Assembly (NCBI GenBank): GCA_965224595.1
Contig: OZ245058.1
Coordinates: forward strand, 496,001-560,000
Source: Aliivibrio_A sp016764915
Lineage (GTDB): Bacteria > Pseudomonadota > Gammaproteobacteria > Enterobacterales > Vibrionaceae
Length of the DNA stretch: 64,000 nt
Reading direction: 5' to 3'
Shown: positions 33,385 through 43,242 of the stretch, piece by piece
Numbering within the stretch: the stretch's first letter is position 1
Layout: each line of letters starts with the position of its first letter
The notes under the pieces: model-generated
Databases searched by the model: none
What the model saw: the letters and a program-made list of their open reading frames with translations, nothing else
What the model was told of the DNA's origin: nothing
Translations under genes and position numbers: made by a program

Positions 33385-34488
33385 ATGACAGAAGTTAACG
33401 CAGTCGAATCTAATCTTATGCAAATCCGTTCAACTGAGCCTGATTCTCCTTTAGGTACATTAGAAGAACAAGTGACTCGTTACAAACAGGTATTAGATGT
33501 CATGCCTGCTGGTGTTATTTTGTTAGATACTCAAGGCGCTATTTGTGAAGTAAATCCTGAAGCATCAAAGCTACTTGGTGAGCCATTGCTCGGCGAGAAG
33601 TGGTTTTCAGTGATTCAAAGAGCGTTTGACCCTAAAGAAGATGACGGTCATGAAATTTCACTGCGTAACGGACGAAAAGTTCGCCTAGCCATCTCTGCAT
33701 CGGATATGGGGCAGTTAATTTTAATTACCGACTTAACTGAAACTCGACTTCTGCAGTCACGAATGAGTGATATGCAACGATTCTCCTCACTAGGAAAGAT
33801 GGTAGCATCACTTGCTCATCAAGTAAGAACTCCCCTCTCAAGTGCCATGTTATATGCTTCAAATTTAGGAGCACCTAATTTACCCGCACCGACTCGTATC
33901 CGTTTTCAAACTAAGCTAGTAGATCGTCTGCATGATCTTGAAAAACAGGTCAATGATATGTTGTTATTTGCCAAAGGCGGTGACAATAAAGTGGTGAATG
34001 AGTTCTCTATTGCGGAGCTGGTTGCTGAATTCAAACCGATGGTTGAAGCGGTTGTTATTAATAATCAAGTAGATTATGCAGTTGAAGTGGAAGATGAATC
34101 TGCAAGAGTAATGGGTAATGCCAATGCTATAGCAAGTGCAATCAGTAACTTAGTAATGAACTCAATTCAAGTTTCAGGTAAAGAGTGTCAAATAGACGTC
34201 TACTTCAGAGCAGTTAATAATGAACTTCGAATCTCTGTACAAGACAATGGACCAGGCATACCAATAGAGTTACAAGAGAAAATTATGGAACCTTTTTTCA
34301 CCACTCGTTCACAAGGAACAGGGCTAGGTTTAGCGGTAGTACAAATGGTTTGCCGTGCTCATAAAGGCAGTTTGAATCTGCATTCAGTCCCTGAGGATGG
34401 CGCTTGTTTTACAGCCGTCATTCCTCTTTTAAACGAATTAAACATCGCTTCTGAGGCAGAAACGTTGAACTCTGGAGAGACATCATGA
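33385..34488 (+). CDS. flrB: Sensor histidine kinase FlrB
   Basis: 367 residues without transmembrane segments. PAS-like domain near 30-110 (YKQVLDVMPAGVILLDTQGA), a dimerisation/phosphoacceptor helix with H145 in LAHQVRTPLSSAM, and an ATP-binding domain with an N box (ISNLVMNSIQVS) and G boxes (VQDNGPGIP, GTGLGLAVV). FlrB phosphorylates FlrC in the cytoplasm; the absence of membrane helices fits an internal assembly cue. It overlaps flrC by four bases. Confidence 0.95.
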   Translation: MTEVNAVESNLMQIRSTEPDSPLGTLEEQVTRYKQVLDVMPAGVILLDTQGAICEVNPEASKLLGEPLLGEKWFSVIQRAFDPKEDDGHEISLRNGRKVRLAISASDMGQLILITDLTETRLLQSRMSDMQRFSSLGKMVASLAHQVRTPLSSAMLYASNLGAPNLPAPTRIRFQTKLVDRLHDLEKQVNDMLLFAKGGDNKVVNEFSIAELVAEFKPMVEAVVINNQVDYAVEVEDESARVMGNANAIASAISNLVMNSIQVSGKECQIDVYFRAVNNELRISVQDNGPGIPIELQEKIMEPFFTTRSQGTGLGLAVVQMVCRAHKGSLNLHSVPEDGACFTAVIPLLNELNIASEAETLNSGETS

Positions 34489-35957
34489 AACAAAGCACAG
34501 TACTCGTCGTTGAAGATGATGAAGGTCTACGTGAAGCATTAGTGGATACGTTAGCATTAGCTGGATATGAATGGTTGGAAGCAGACAGTGCAGAGCAAGC
34601 ATTATTGATACTCAAAGAACAAACTGTCGACATCGTTATTTCAGATGTCCAAATGGCAGGAATGGGTGGACTCGCTTTATTGCGTAATATCAAACTGCAC
34701 TGGCCTAAACTGCCTGTCTTGTTGATGACTGCTTATGCCAATATTGAAGATGCGGTGGGAGCAATGAAAGAGGGTGCCATTGATTATATGGCTAAGCCAT
34801 TTGCACCAGAAGTACTGCTTAATATGGTGAGCCGCTATGCCCCCGTTAAAACGGAACAGTCAGATGCGATTGTTGCTGATCCGAAAAGCTTAAAATTGCT
34901 CATCTTGGCAGAAAAAGTGGCCGTTACAGATGCCAATGTGATGATTTTAGGCCCAAGTGGCTGTGGCAAAGAAGTGATGTCCCGTTATATTCATAATGCA
35001 TCGAAGCGCAAGTCTGGTCCATTTGTCGCGATAAACTGTGCGGCAATCCCTGAAAATATGTTAGAAGCTACCTTGTTTGGTTACGAAAAAGGGGCATTTA
35101 CGGGTGCAGTACAAGCGTGTCCCGGAAAATTTGAACAAGCGCAAGGAGGCACTATATTATTGGATGAGATCAGTGAAATGGATCTTAATCTACAAGCCAA
35201 ATTGTTACGAGTACTTCAAGAGAGAGAAGTGGAGCGCTTAGGCGGTAGGAAAAGTATTAAATTAGACGTAAGGATTCTCGCTACCAGTAATCGCGATCTA
35301 AAAAAATATGTGTTGGAAGGGAATTTTAGAGAAGATCTCTATTACCGATTGAATGTATTCCCAATTACTTGGCCTGCGTTGACTGAGCGACAAGGTGATA
35401 TTGAGCCATTGGCCGTTCATTTAGTTGAACGTCACTGCCATAAACAAGGGTTGCCAGCGCCAACGTTCAGTGCGCAATCGATTGAAAAACTTAAATTATA
35501 CACATGGCCTGGTAATGTCCGCGAATTAGACAATGTGATTCAACGAGCACTGATCCTGTGCAGTAGCAATGTAATATCCACGGATGACATTTTACTTGAA
35601 GGATTAGACTGGACTGATGCGGGAGGCTTACAGTTAGCGGTTGAACAATCTGCGGCGATTGCGCCAAGAGTATCTCCAGTCGCTGAGCCTGAGATGAGCA
35701 AAGAGATTATTTTCCGAAGCGAACCGATGAGCACTTCATACAATGATACTAGTTCAGTGCCTGCACCACCGGTTTCAACACTGAATGAAAGCTTAGGAGG
35801 AGAGCTTAGAGGCCAGGAGTTTGCCATCATTTTAGAAACCATTAATGCTTGTAATGGTAAACGAAAAGATATTGCTGAAAAATTGGGGATCAGCCCAAGA
35901 ACGTTACGGTATAAATTAGCAAAAATGCGCGATGCCGGTATTGAGATCCCTTGTTAA
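34485..35957 (+). CDS. flrC: Response regulator and sigma-54 activator FlrC
   Basis: 490 residues: receiver domain with phospho-acceptor D54 (VISDVQMAGMGG), AAA+ domain with Walker A GPSGCGKE and the sigma-54 loop GAFTGA, and a C-terminal Fis-type helix-turn-helix (RKDIAEKLGISPRTLRYKLA). Phosphorylated FlrC drives class III sigma-54 operons for hook, basal body and the main flagellin. The ATG overlaps the flrB stop, ensuring coupled synthesis with its kinase. Confidence 0.96.
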   Translation: MKQSTVLVVEDDEGLREALVDTLALAGYEWLEADSAEQALLILKEQTVDIVISDVQMAGMGGLALLRNIKLHWPKLPVLLMTAYANIEDAVGAMKEGAIDYMAKPFAPEVLLNMVSRYAPVKTEQSDAIVADPKSLKLLILAEKVAVTDANVMILGPSGCGKEVMSRYIHNASKRKSGPFVAINCAAIPENMLEATLFGYEKGAFTGAVQACPGKFEQAQGGTILLDEISEMDLNLQAKLLRVLQEREVERLGGRKSIKLDVRILATSNRDLKKYVLEGNFREDLYYRLNVFPITWPALTERQGDIEPLAVHLVERHCHKQGLPAPTFSAQSIEKLKLYTWPGNVRELDNVIQRALILCSSNVISTDDILLEGLDWTDAGGLQLAVEQSAAIAPRVSPVAEPEMSKEIIFRSEPMSTSYNDTSSVPAPPVSTLNESLGGELRGQEFAIILETINACNGKRKDIAEKLGISPRTLRYKLAKMRDAGIEIPC

Positions 35958-35985
35958 ATTAAGTGATTCAGAGTAATTGTAATCT

Positions 35986-36000
35986 TGGCATACAAATTGC
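35986..36000 (+). promoter_or_regulatory. Sigma-54 promoter of fliEFGHIJ
   Basis: TGGCATACAAATTGC closely matches TGGCAC-N5-TTGC; 52 bp before fliE. Confidence 0.83.
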
Positions 36001-36052
36001 TTATTTTTAATATAATTGATGGATTGTCAAAAAAATGACTTGAAGAGGCTAT

Positions 36053-36367
36053 ATGATGAAACTTGGCGGATTACAGAGCGAAATGCAGGCAATGAAGCTG
36101 GAAGCATCAAACACAATGCGTCCAGCAACAGGTAAACAAGTATCAGAAGATTTTGGCGCTCTATTTAACCAAGCAATTAATAAAGTCAATGGTTTACAGC
36201 AGGCATCAAGCAACTTGGCCACTCGTTTTGATCGTGGGGACGAAGATGTTTCGTTGTCTGATGTGATGATCGCAAGAAATAAATCAAGCGTGGCCTTTGA
36301 AGCAACAGTCCAAGTTCGAAATAAGCTGGTCGATGCCTACAAGCAGATCATGAGTATGCCAGTCTAA
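36053..36367 (+). CDS. fliE: Rod-MS-ring adaptor FliE
   Basis: 104 residues, typical FliE size; C-terminal signature SLSDVMIARNKSSVAFEATV and VQVRNKLVDAYKQIMSMPV. FliE joins the MS ring and export gate to the proximal rod and is an early export substrate. First gene of fliEFGHIJ. A second in-frame ATG follows the first, so the start may be one codon later. Confidence 0.95.
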   Translation: MMKLGGLQSEMQAMKLEASNTMRPATGKQVSEDFGALFNQAINKVNGLQQASSNLATRFDRGDEDVSLSDVMIARNKSSVAFEATVQVRNKLVDAYKQIMSMPV

Positions 36368-36384
36368 TTTTCGGGAATTAAGCA

Positions 36385-38133
36385 GTGTCAGATGAAACGA
36401 AAAATACAGATATCGCAGTGAGCGATGACGATCTCTCTCCTAGCAGTGCTATGGCTATTGACAATAGCGGTGACATTCAAGATATTGATGTTGATGAAAA
36501 AAGTACGTCAAAAATTGACTCAGCATTAGGCAATCTCGATTTACTTCGTCAAGTTATTCTCATTCTCTCTGTGTCCATATGTGTCGCATTGATTGTTATG
36601 ATGTTCTTTTGGGCGCAAAAAACAGAGATGCGCCCTCTTGGAACCTATGAAACGGATGAGTTGATTCTGGTTCTAGACTATTTAGATCAATCAAAAACAG
36701 AATACACTCTTGATGGTAATACCATTCGAGTTCCTGTCGACCAATTTAGTGCACTGAAACTCAACTTAAGCCGCGCAGGATTGAATAAATCAACCAGTGC
36801 AGGTGATGATATCTTGCTACAAGATATGGGCTTTGGTGTTTCTCAACGTTTAGAGATTGAACGATTAAAGCTAAGTCGAGAACGTCAACTCGCGGCAACT
36901 ATCGAACAACTTCGTCCAGTTAGAAAAGCTCAAGTATTATTAGCGATGCCAAAGCAGAGTGTTTTTGTTCGTCACAACCTAGAAGCTTCTGCAACCGTAT
37001 TTCTAATCCTTCGTTTAGGTGCATCTCTTAATCAAGAAGAGGTCGATTCTATTGTCGACATGGTTGGAAGCGCAGTGCCTGGAATGAAAACGACGCGTGT
37101 AACCGTCACAGATCAAAATGGCCGATTACTCAGTTCAGGCTCACAAGATCCTATGGCGACGGCTCAACGTAAAGAACAAGAGTTAGAGAGAAAACAAGAA
37201 CAAGTCCTTCGTGATAAAATTGACGCCATTCTTATTCCTGTTCTTGGCTTAGGCAACTATACATCTCAAGTTGATGTCTCAATGGACTTTAGTGCCGTGG
37301 AACAAACCCAAAAACGGTTTAACCCTAAAACACCGTCCACCAGAAGTGAATATACGCTTGAAGATTATAACAACGGTAATGTGATTGCTGGTATTCCAGG
37401 TGCATTAAGCAATCAACCACCGGTAGACTCTGCGATACCGCAAGATGTTGCAGACTTGAAAAATGGCGGATTGCTTGGTCAGGGTTCTGTTCATAAAGAA
37501 GCGACACGAAATTTTGAGCTTGATACTACAATTAGTCATGAACGTAAGCAGACTGGCACGATAGCAAGGCAAACAGTATCGGTTGCGATTAAGCACAATA
37601 AAATGGTAAACGCGGAAACGGGTGACGTAACGTATGAACCCGTCAGTGATGCCATGATTGAGAGCATACGTAGCCTAATTATTGGCAGTGTTGGCTTTAG
37701 TGAAAAACGTGGTGACCTACTTAATGTATTGAGTGTTAAGTTTGCTGAAATAGAAACGGGTGTTGTAGAAGACGTTGCTATTTGGAACCACCCTAGCTTT
37801 AACGATTGGATGAAATGGTTAGCTGGGGCTTTAGTGATTATTGCTGTGATTATATTGTTAATACGTCCGGCGATGAACAAGCTATTGTTCCCGAATCGTG
37901 ATAAAAACGGTAACGAGCTCGGCGAAGACGGTTTACCCGTGCACAGTAGCGAGGAGCTAGGTTTACTGGGTTCGGACTTAGATAACGCAGATGAATTTGA
38001 GTTTGGTTCTGGTGTTGATTTACCAAATTTACATAAAGATGAAGACCTGTTAAAAGCAGTACGAGCTCTGGTGGCTAACGAACCAGAATTGGCTGCACAA
38101 GTCGTTAAAAATTGGATTTCTGATAATGGCTAA
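36385..38133 (+). CDS. fliF: MS-ring protein FliF
   Basis: 582 residues beginning at GTG 36385. N-terminal acidic cytoplasmic segment, membrane helix near 52-72 (VILILSVSICVALIVMMFFW), periplasmic ring-building motifs (FWAQKTEMRPLG; KLSRERQLAATIEQL), second helix near 477-497 (WLAGALVIIAVIILLIRPAM), and the acidic C-terminal tail that binds FliG (ALVANEPELAAQVVKNWISD). It forms the membrane ring on which the motor is built. Overlaps fliG by 8 bp. Confidence 0.95.
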   Translation: MSDETKNTDIAVSDDDLSPSSAMAIDNSGDIQDIDVDEKSTSKIDSALGNLDLLRQVILILSVSICVALIVMMFFWAQKTEMRPLGTYETDELILVLDYLDQSKTEYTLDGNTIRVPVDQFSALKLNLSRAGLNKSTSAGDDILLQDMGFGVSQRLEIERLKLSRERQLAATIEQLRPVRKAQVLLAMPKQSVFVRHNLEASATVFLILRLGASLNQEEVDSIVDMVGSAVPGMKTTRVTVTDQNGRLLSSGSQDPMATAQRKEQELERKQEQVLRDKIDAILIPVLGLGNYTSQVDVSMDFSAVEQTQKRFNPKTPSTRSEYTLEDYNNGNVIAGIPGALSNQPPVDSAIPQDVADLKNGGLLGQGSVHKEATRNFELDTTISHERKQTGTIARQTVSVAIKHNKMVNAETGDVTYEPVSDAMIESIRSLIIGSVGFSEKRGDLLNVLSVKFAEIETGVVEDVAIWNHPSFNDWMKWLAGALVIIAVIILLIRPAMNKLLFPNRDKNGNELGEDGLPVHSSEELGLLGSDLDNADEFEFGSGVDLPNLHKDEDLLKAVRALVANEPELAAQVVKNWISDNG

Positions 38134-39184
38134 TGAATTGGCACTAAATGAAAATGAAAATGAAGCGGAAGAGTCTGAAGGCTTTGACTTATCCAGCATA
38201 AGCGGTGCTGAGAAATCGGCTATCCTACTGTTGAGTTTAAGCGAAGAGGATGCGGCCAGTATCATTCGCCACCTTGAACCTAAGCAAGTACAGAGGGTAG
38301 GCAGTGCAATGGCAGGTGTCGCTAACCTTAATCAGACTAAGGTCTCTGCTGTACATCGTGCTTTTTTGGAAGACATTCAGAAATACACTAATATTGGTAT
38401 GGGCAGTGAAGACTTTATGCGTAATGCATTGGTTGCGGCTCTTGGTGAGGATAAAGCGGGCAATTTGGTGGATCAAATCCTACTTGGAAATGGTTCTAAA
38501 GGTTTGGATTCATTGAAATGGATGGATCCACGTCAGGTTGCTAACATTATCTTAAATGAACACCCTCAGATACAAACCATCGTTCTCTCTTATCTGGATG
38601 CGGACCAATCTGCTGAGATATTGTCACAGTTTCCTGAAAGAGTACGGCTTGATCTTATGCTGCGAATCGCTAATTTAGAAGAGGTGCAACCAAACGCACT
38701 GGCTGAATTGAATGAGATCATGGAGAAGCAATTTGCTGGACAATCTGGTGCACAAGCAGCCAAAATTGGCGGCTTGAAAGCGGCGGCTGAAATCATGAAC
38801 TACCTAGACAACAGTGTAGAAGGGTTATTGATGGATCAAATTCGCGACCAAGATGAAGATACAGCAACTCAAATTCAAGATCTTATGTTTGTCTTTGAAA
38901 ATCTTATCGAAGTGGATGACCGTGGAATTCAACAGATTCTTCGTGATGTGCCTCAAGAAGCACTGCAGAAAGCACTCAAAGGTGCTGATGAGGGACTTAG
39001 AGACAAGATCCTACGTAACATGTCTAAACGTGCCGCTGATATTCTTAAAGATGATCTTGAAGCGATGGGGCCAATACGTGTTGCAGATGTTGAGTCTGCT
39101 CAGAAAGAGATTTTGGCTGTAGCTCGTCGTTTAGCTGACTCTGGTGAGATCATGCTAAGTGGTGGGGCAGATGAGTTCTTATAA
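38126..39184 (+). CDS. fliG: Motor switch and torque protein FliG
   Basis: 352 residues. Three domains: an N-terminal part binding FliF, a middle domain with the EHPQ motif (ILNEHPQIQTIVLSYLDADQ), and a C-terminal domain with charged residues at the stator interface (IQQILRDVPQEALQKALKGA). FliG converts MotA/PomA stator force to rotation and, with FliM and FliN, forms the C ring. The N-terminal extension ALNENENEAEESEGFD is acidic. Confidence 0.96.
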   Translation: MANELALNENENEAEESEGFDLSSISGAEKSAILLLSLSEEDAASIIRHLEPKQVQRVGSAMAGVANLNQTKVSAVHRAFLEDIQKYTNIGMGSEDFMRNALVAALGEDKAGNLVDQILLGNGSKGLDSLKWMDPRQVANIILNEHPQIQTIVLSYLDADQSAEILSQFPERVRLDLMLRIANLEEVQPNALAELNEIMEKQFAGQSGAQAAKIGGLKAAAEIMNYLDNSVEGLLMDQIRDQDEDTATQIQDLMFVFENLIEVDDRGIQQILRDVPQEALQKALKGADEGLRDKILRNMSKRAADILKDDLEAMGPIRVADVESAQKEILAVARRLADSGEIMLSGGADEFL

Positions 39185-39198
39185 GAGGAGCGACAGTA

Positions 39199-40014
39199 AT
39201 GAGTTTAAATCCTAGGCGTGGCTTTTTAAGGATTCCAGAAAGTGAACAATTAGAGACAACGACTGAATGGTCGTTGCCAAATTATGCTGGGAAAGAGCAA
39301 GCGGTCAAAGATACGGCGTATAATTATGATCCCGGCTGGATGCCAGACACTCAGGTAGATGAAGTGGACGCGCCACTTGTTTTAACTGAGGAACAGATCG
39401 AACTTATTAAGAAAGGCGCTTATAATGAAGGCCTTGGACAAGGACAGGAAGCGGGTTTTGCTCAAGGTTTTGAGCAAGGAAAAAGCGAAGGTTTTGACGC
39501 TGGCAAAGAGGAAGGAACACAAGCAGGATTGGCAGAAGGTTTAACCGCTGGTGAGCAAAAAATTGAGTCTCAAATACAGCAGTTTTTGGCAATGGCCGAT
39601 CAATTTTCTGAACCGATGGCGTTATTAAATGCACAAGTTGAACGTCAACTTATCGATATGGTATTGGCTCTGACACGTGAAGTGATTCATGTAGAAGTGC
39701 AAACTAACCCACAATTTATATTAGATACTTTTAGAGAATCGATAGAGACACTGCCTGCCAACGAACGTGATATTCAAGTATTTTTAAACCCAGACGATCT
39801 CAATCAAGTGGTTAATGCCTATGGTGAGGAGGCGATTGCTCTAAAATCATGGACATTAAATGCCGAACCGTCTCTTAATCAAGGAGACATTAAAATTACT
39901 GCTGGAAATTCCAGTGTCAATTATTTGATTGCAGATCGAATCAAAACAGTGTTGCAGAAATTTTGTGGTGTTAATCGCCATCAAGAGCAGCAGCCAACGG
40001 ATTCTCAACGATGA
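39199..40014 (+). CDS. fliH: Flagellar export regulator FliH
   Basis: 271 residues. Central Gly-rich repeats of GxxxG type (GLGQGQEAGFAQGFEQGKSE and onward) make the helical stalk typical of FliH; the C-terminal part (MVLALTREVIHVEVQTNPQF) binds the FliI ATPase. FliH is related to the peripheral stalk of rotary ATPases and anchors FliI at the C ring. RBS AGAGGAG. Overlaps fliI by four bases. Confidence 0.94.
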   Translation: MSLNPRRGFLRIPESEQLETTTEWSLPNYAGKEQAVKDTAYNYDPGWMPDTQVDEVDAPLVLTEEQIELIKKGAYNEGLGQGQEAGFAQGFEQGKSEGFDAGKEEGTQAGLAEGLTAGEQKIESQIQQFLAMADQFSEPMALLNAQVERQLIDMVLALTREVIHVEVQTNPQFILDTFRESIETLPANERDIQVFLNPDDLNQVVNAYGEEAIALKSWTLNAEPSLNQGDIKITAGNSSVNYLIADRIKTVLQKFCGVNRHQEQQPTDSQR

Positions 40015-41333
40015 TCTCGTTATCTGAGAGGTTATCAAAATATCAAACCTCAGAATTGACGACCAAAGCCATTGCCTCCGGGCGATTGGTTCGTGTGGTT
40101 GGTTTGACTTTAGAAGCAATTGGTTGTCGAGCGCCGATTGGCAGCACTTGCTTGGTTGAAACCATGACCGGCAGTATCGAGGCGGAAGTGGTTGGTTTTT
40201 CTGGTGAACACCTTTTTTTAATGCCTTGTGAGCAGGTATCCGGTGTACTTCCTGGCGCAAAAGTAACTCCTATTATCAATGATAACGGAATTGCTGTTGG
40301 CATGGAGTTATTGGGTCGTGTTATTGATGGTATGGGGAATCCCTTGGATGACCTTGGCGAGATACATACTAAACAGCGAGCTCCTTTTACCTCTGAGCCT
40401 ATTAATCCACTACAAAGAAAGCCCATTAGCGAACCGTTAGATGTCGGCTTAAAAGCGATTAATGGTTTGTTAACTGTGGGCAAAGGACAGCGTATTGGAC
40501 TGTTTGCAGGTTCTGGTGTGGGTAAATCGGTTACGTTAGGAATGATGACTCGAGGCACCACCGCTCAAGTGGTGGTGGTGGGTTTAATTGGTGAACGTGG
40601 TCGAGAAGTGAAAGAGTTTATTGAAGAAATCTTGGGTGATAAAGGCCGTGAGCGAGCCGTTGTGGTTGCAGCCCCTGCAGATTCCTCACCACTGATGAGA
40701 TTAAAAGGGTGTCAAACAGCACTGACCATTGCCGAGTATTTTCGAGATCAAGGCTTAGACGTTTTATTGTTGATGGACTCACTGACTCGATTTGCTCAAG
40801 CACAACGCGAAATCGCGTTATCACTTGGTGAACCACCAGCCACCAAAGGTTATCCACCTTCCGTTTTTGCCAAACTGCCTGCACTGGTGGAGCGAGCGGG
40901 TAATGGCCGAGATGATCAAGGTTCCATCACTGCATTCTTTACCGTGTTGACGGAGGGGGATGATCTGCAAGACCCGATTGCCGATGCTTCTCGAGCCATT
41001 CTAGACGGACACATTGTGCTCTCTAGGGAGATGGCTGATGCTGGTCACTATCCGGCGATTGATGTAGAGCGCTCTGTAAGTCGAGTGATGCCTCAAATCA
41101 CCAATGACGAACAGATGTTAATGTCAAAAGCGGTACGACAAGTATTATCAATCTGCCGTAAGAACCAAGATCTGGTCTCTATTGGCGCCTATAAACCAGG
41201 CACCGATCCTGCCATTGACCAAGCGTTTACGTTGAAACCAAGGTTGGACGAATATTTGCAACAAGGAATGAAAGACTCAGTGCCATATGATATGTGCGTA
41301 AATATGCTTCGTTCGGTTTTGCACGGGGAGTAA
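40011..41333 (+). CDS. fliI: Flagellum-specific export ATPase FliI
   Basis: 440 residues, F1-beta-like. Walker A GSGVGKS (167-173), Walker B region VLLLMDSLTRFAQAQREIAL, and the motif PPATKGYPPSVFAKLPALVE are all present. It powers unfolding and release of export substrates from chaperones at the gate. Translationally coupled to fliH; fliJ follows after 3 bp. Confidence 0.96.
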   Translation: MISLSERLSKYQTSELTTKAIASGRLVRVVGLTLEAIGCRAPIGSTCLVETMTGSIEAEVVGFSGEHLFLMPCEQVSGVLPGAKVTPIINDNGIAVGMELLGRVIDGMGNPLDDLGEIHTKQRAPFTSEPINPLQRKPISEPLDVGLKAINGLLTVGKGQRIGLFAGSGVGKSVTLGMMTRGTTAQVVVVGLIGERGREVKEFIEEILGDKGRERAVVVAAPADSSPLMRLKGCQTALTIAEYFRDQGLDVLLLMDSLTRFAQAQREIALSLGEPPATKGYPPSVFAKLPALVERAGNGRDDQGSITAFFTVLTEGDDLQDPIADASRAILDGHIVLSREMADAGHYPAIDVERSVSRVMPQITNDEQMLMSKAVRQVLSICRKNQDLVSIGAYKPGTDPAIDQAFTLKPRLDEYLQQGMKDSVPYDMCVNMLRSVLHGE

Positions 41334-41336
41334 TGA

Positions 41337-41768
41337 ATGGACAATGTATTCGAATTTTTACTTCAGCAAGCGACAGAGAAAGAAAATCATGCGGTATTGT
41401 CTTTTAATAACGCTAGAAGCGAACTCGAGGGGTATTACGAGCAAATTCGTCAAATTGAAAAGTACCGGTTAGACTACTGTAATCAATTGTTAGAGCGCGG
41501 GAAAAAAGGACTAACGGCGAGCCAGTATAGCCACCTGAATAAGTTCTTAGTACAACTTGATGAGACATTAACCAAACAAAAAAGCACCGAAGATCATTTT
41601 GTTACTCAACTTTCTAACTGCGAACATTATTGGCAAGAGACGCGAAAAAAACGACGTTCTTATGAGTGGATGATGGAAAAAAGAGAGAAAGAAAAACAGG
41701 TATTGCTAGATAAACAAGAGCAAAAAATGATGGATGAGTTCTCTACATTACAGTACTCACGTAGATAG
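41337..41768 (+). CDS. fliJ: Flagellar export protein FliJ
   Basis: 143 residues, almost wholly coiled coil (LLQQATEKENHAVLSFNNAR; KTRKKRRSYEWMMEKREKEK-like C terminus). FliJ is the gamma-like stalk of the FliI hexamer and couples it to FlhA. The stop codon directly abuts the sigma-54 promoter candidate of fliK. Confidence 0.93.
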   Translation: MDNVFEFLLQQATEKENHAVLSFNNARSELEGYYEQIRQIEKYRLDYCNQLLERGKKGLTASQYSHLNKFLVQLDETLTKQKSTEDHFVTQLSNCEHYWQETRKKRRSYEWMMEKREKEKQVLLDKQEQKMMDEFSTLQYSRR

Positions 41769-41783
41769 TGGCTTAATTTTTGC
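41769..41783 (+). promoter_or_regulatory. Sigma-54 promoter candidate for fliK-flhB operon
   Basis: TGGCTTAATTTTTGC begins on the base after the fliJ stop codon and is 63 bp from the fliK start. GG-N10-GC spacing and TTGC are kept. Confidence 0.65.
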
Positions 41784-41845
41784 TTAATGATAAATACAGC
41801 AAAATTCGAACTTCCTAGATATGTGCGTCAAAAAGAGAATGTGAG

Positions 41846-43198
41846 ATGAACCAAGTAGATTTGAACGTATCGACCTTAGGCGTAGGAAAAAATGTTTCCT
41901 CGTCAACTTCAAATATTACGACACCGACAGATGCTGCGGAGTCTGAAGGTTTTTTAAGTGAACTTCAGTCTCTGTTATTCGGCTCTGATGAGGTCGATGG
42001 AGACAACGATGAAAGTTCAAAAAGCAGCGAAGATGTTGAATCTACTGTTAAAGTAGAGTCTGATTCAGCGGAAACCACCGACATGCTTCTTGAGGCAGAA
42101 TCAGATAACGAAACAAGCATTAATGCAAAAAACAGCAATGCAGAAGAGCAGCTTGCTGAAGGGAATGAATTTCTTACTCGCCTAAATGATTCCAATCAAG
42201 CACTGGTTAGTGAAGAGACACCAGTGACAACCAGCAACAAAACGGCAATCGATGATTTAGGCAAAGAGTTGCCGCATGCAGCCGTCTCATCTGAACAGAG
42301 TAGCCAAGCACCCGAAGATGAAAACGAACGCTCTCAACCGTTGAATGATGAAAAAATGGCAGCACTCTTTGGTGCAACAGTGGCTACCGATGTTGATACG
42401 AAAGCGGCCGTTAAGTTACAACAAACGAATGGTGAACGTGTAAATGGTGATATGGCGTTAAAAAACACCAGTAGTGATGCTACTAGCCAGCCGACTAAAG
42501 AGTCTTCCGCTCAATCACTCTCAACGGCCGGGGCGGACTCATTGCAAGGTGTGAAAGCGGTTCCTCATGGTGCAGAATCAAAACATATTGATGGAGCATT
42601 AGCAGCATCAACGGCTGCCTTGGGTGCGGCGGCACATAAAAATGGTGATAAGGTTGACCATAATACGTTTGCTGGACAAGATGGATTAACGACACAAACC
42701 GCTCTTGCGGCAACACCGCAAGGGTCGGTTTCTCAGCAGATCAAAGCGGAAGCACAGCTATCAGTCACCCAACAACCCGCGATGCAGCTATCTGCTCAAG
42801 ATGCCAGTGAAAAGCTTTCTGAGAGGATGAATATCATGATCTCTAAAAACTTAAAACACGTAGATATCCGGTTGGATCCACCTGAATTGGGCAAGATGCA
42901 CATTCGATTGCATATTAATAATGACCAAGCTTCGGTACAATTTACCGTTGCTAACAGCCAAGCAAGAGAATTAATTGAGCAATCTTTGCCTAGATTAAGA
43001 GAATTAATGTCTCAACAAGGTTTACAGCTTGCAGATACGGATGTTCAGCAGCAGAATAGGGACCAGTCTGGTCAATATTCATATCAGAAACAAGAGCATG
43101 TTGACTCTAGTGAAAACCTTTCAGAGGAGTCCTCAGAAATGGTCGAAACTACAGTACGAGTTAGAGACCCCGATAAAAGGATCAGTTTCTATGCTTAA
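41846..43198 (+). CDS. fliK: Hook-length control protein FliK
   Basis: 450 residues. The first 300 are low-complexity, Ser/Glu/Asp/Ala-rich and disordered, as expected for the molecular ruler. The C-terminal globular domain (about 320-415) has the FliK signature VDIRLDPPELGKMHIRLHIN and RLRELMSQQGLQLADTDVQQ, which touches FlhB and flips substrate specificity from hook to filament. First gene after a sigma-54 promoter candidate. Confidence 0.92.
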   Translation: MNQVDLNVSTLGVGKNVSSSTSNITTPTDAAESEGFLSELQSLLFGSDEVDGDNDESSKSSEDVESTVKVESDSAETTDMLLEAESDNETSINAKNSNAEEQLAEGNEFLTRLNDSNQALVSEETPVTTSNKTAIDDLGKELPHAAVSSEQSSQAPEDENERSQPLNDEKMAALFGATVATDVDTKAAVKLQQTNGERVNGDMALKNTSSDATSQPTKESSAQSLSTAGADSLQGVKAVPHGAESKHIDGALAASTAALGAAAHKNGDKVDHNTFAGQDGLTTQTALAATPQGSVSQQIKAEAQLSVTQQPAMQLSAQDASEKLSERMNIMISKNLKHVDIRLDPPELGKMHIRLHINNDQASVQFTVANSQARELIEQSLPRLRELMSQQGLQLADTDVQQQNRDQSGQYSYQKQEHVDSSENLSEESSEMVETTVRVRDPDKRISFYA

Positions 43199-43242
43199 TT
43201 GCACGCATCAATATAAAATAAGAGTATCTCAAGGAGATCTTT

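Noticed and set aside
40043..40561. 172-codon minus-strand frame inside fliI
   Set aside because: Antisense shadow of the conserved fliI ATPase gene.
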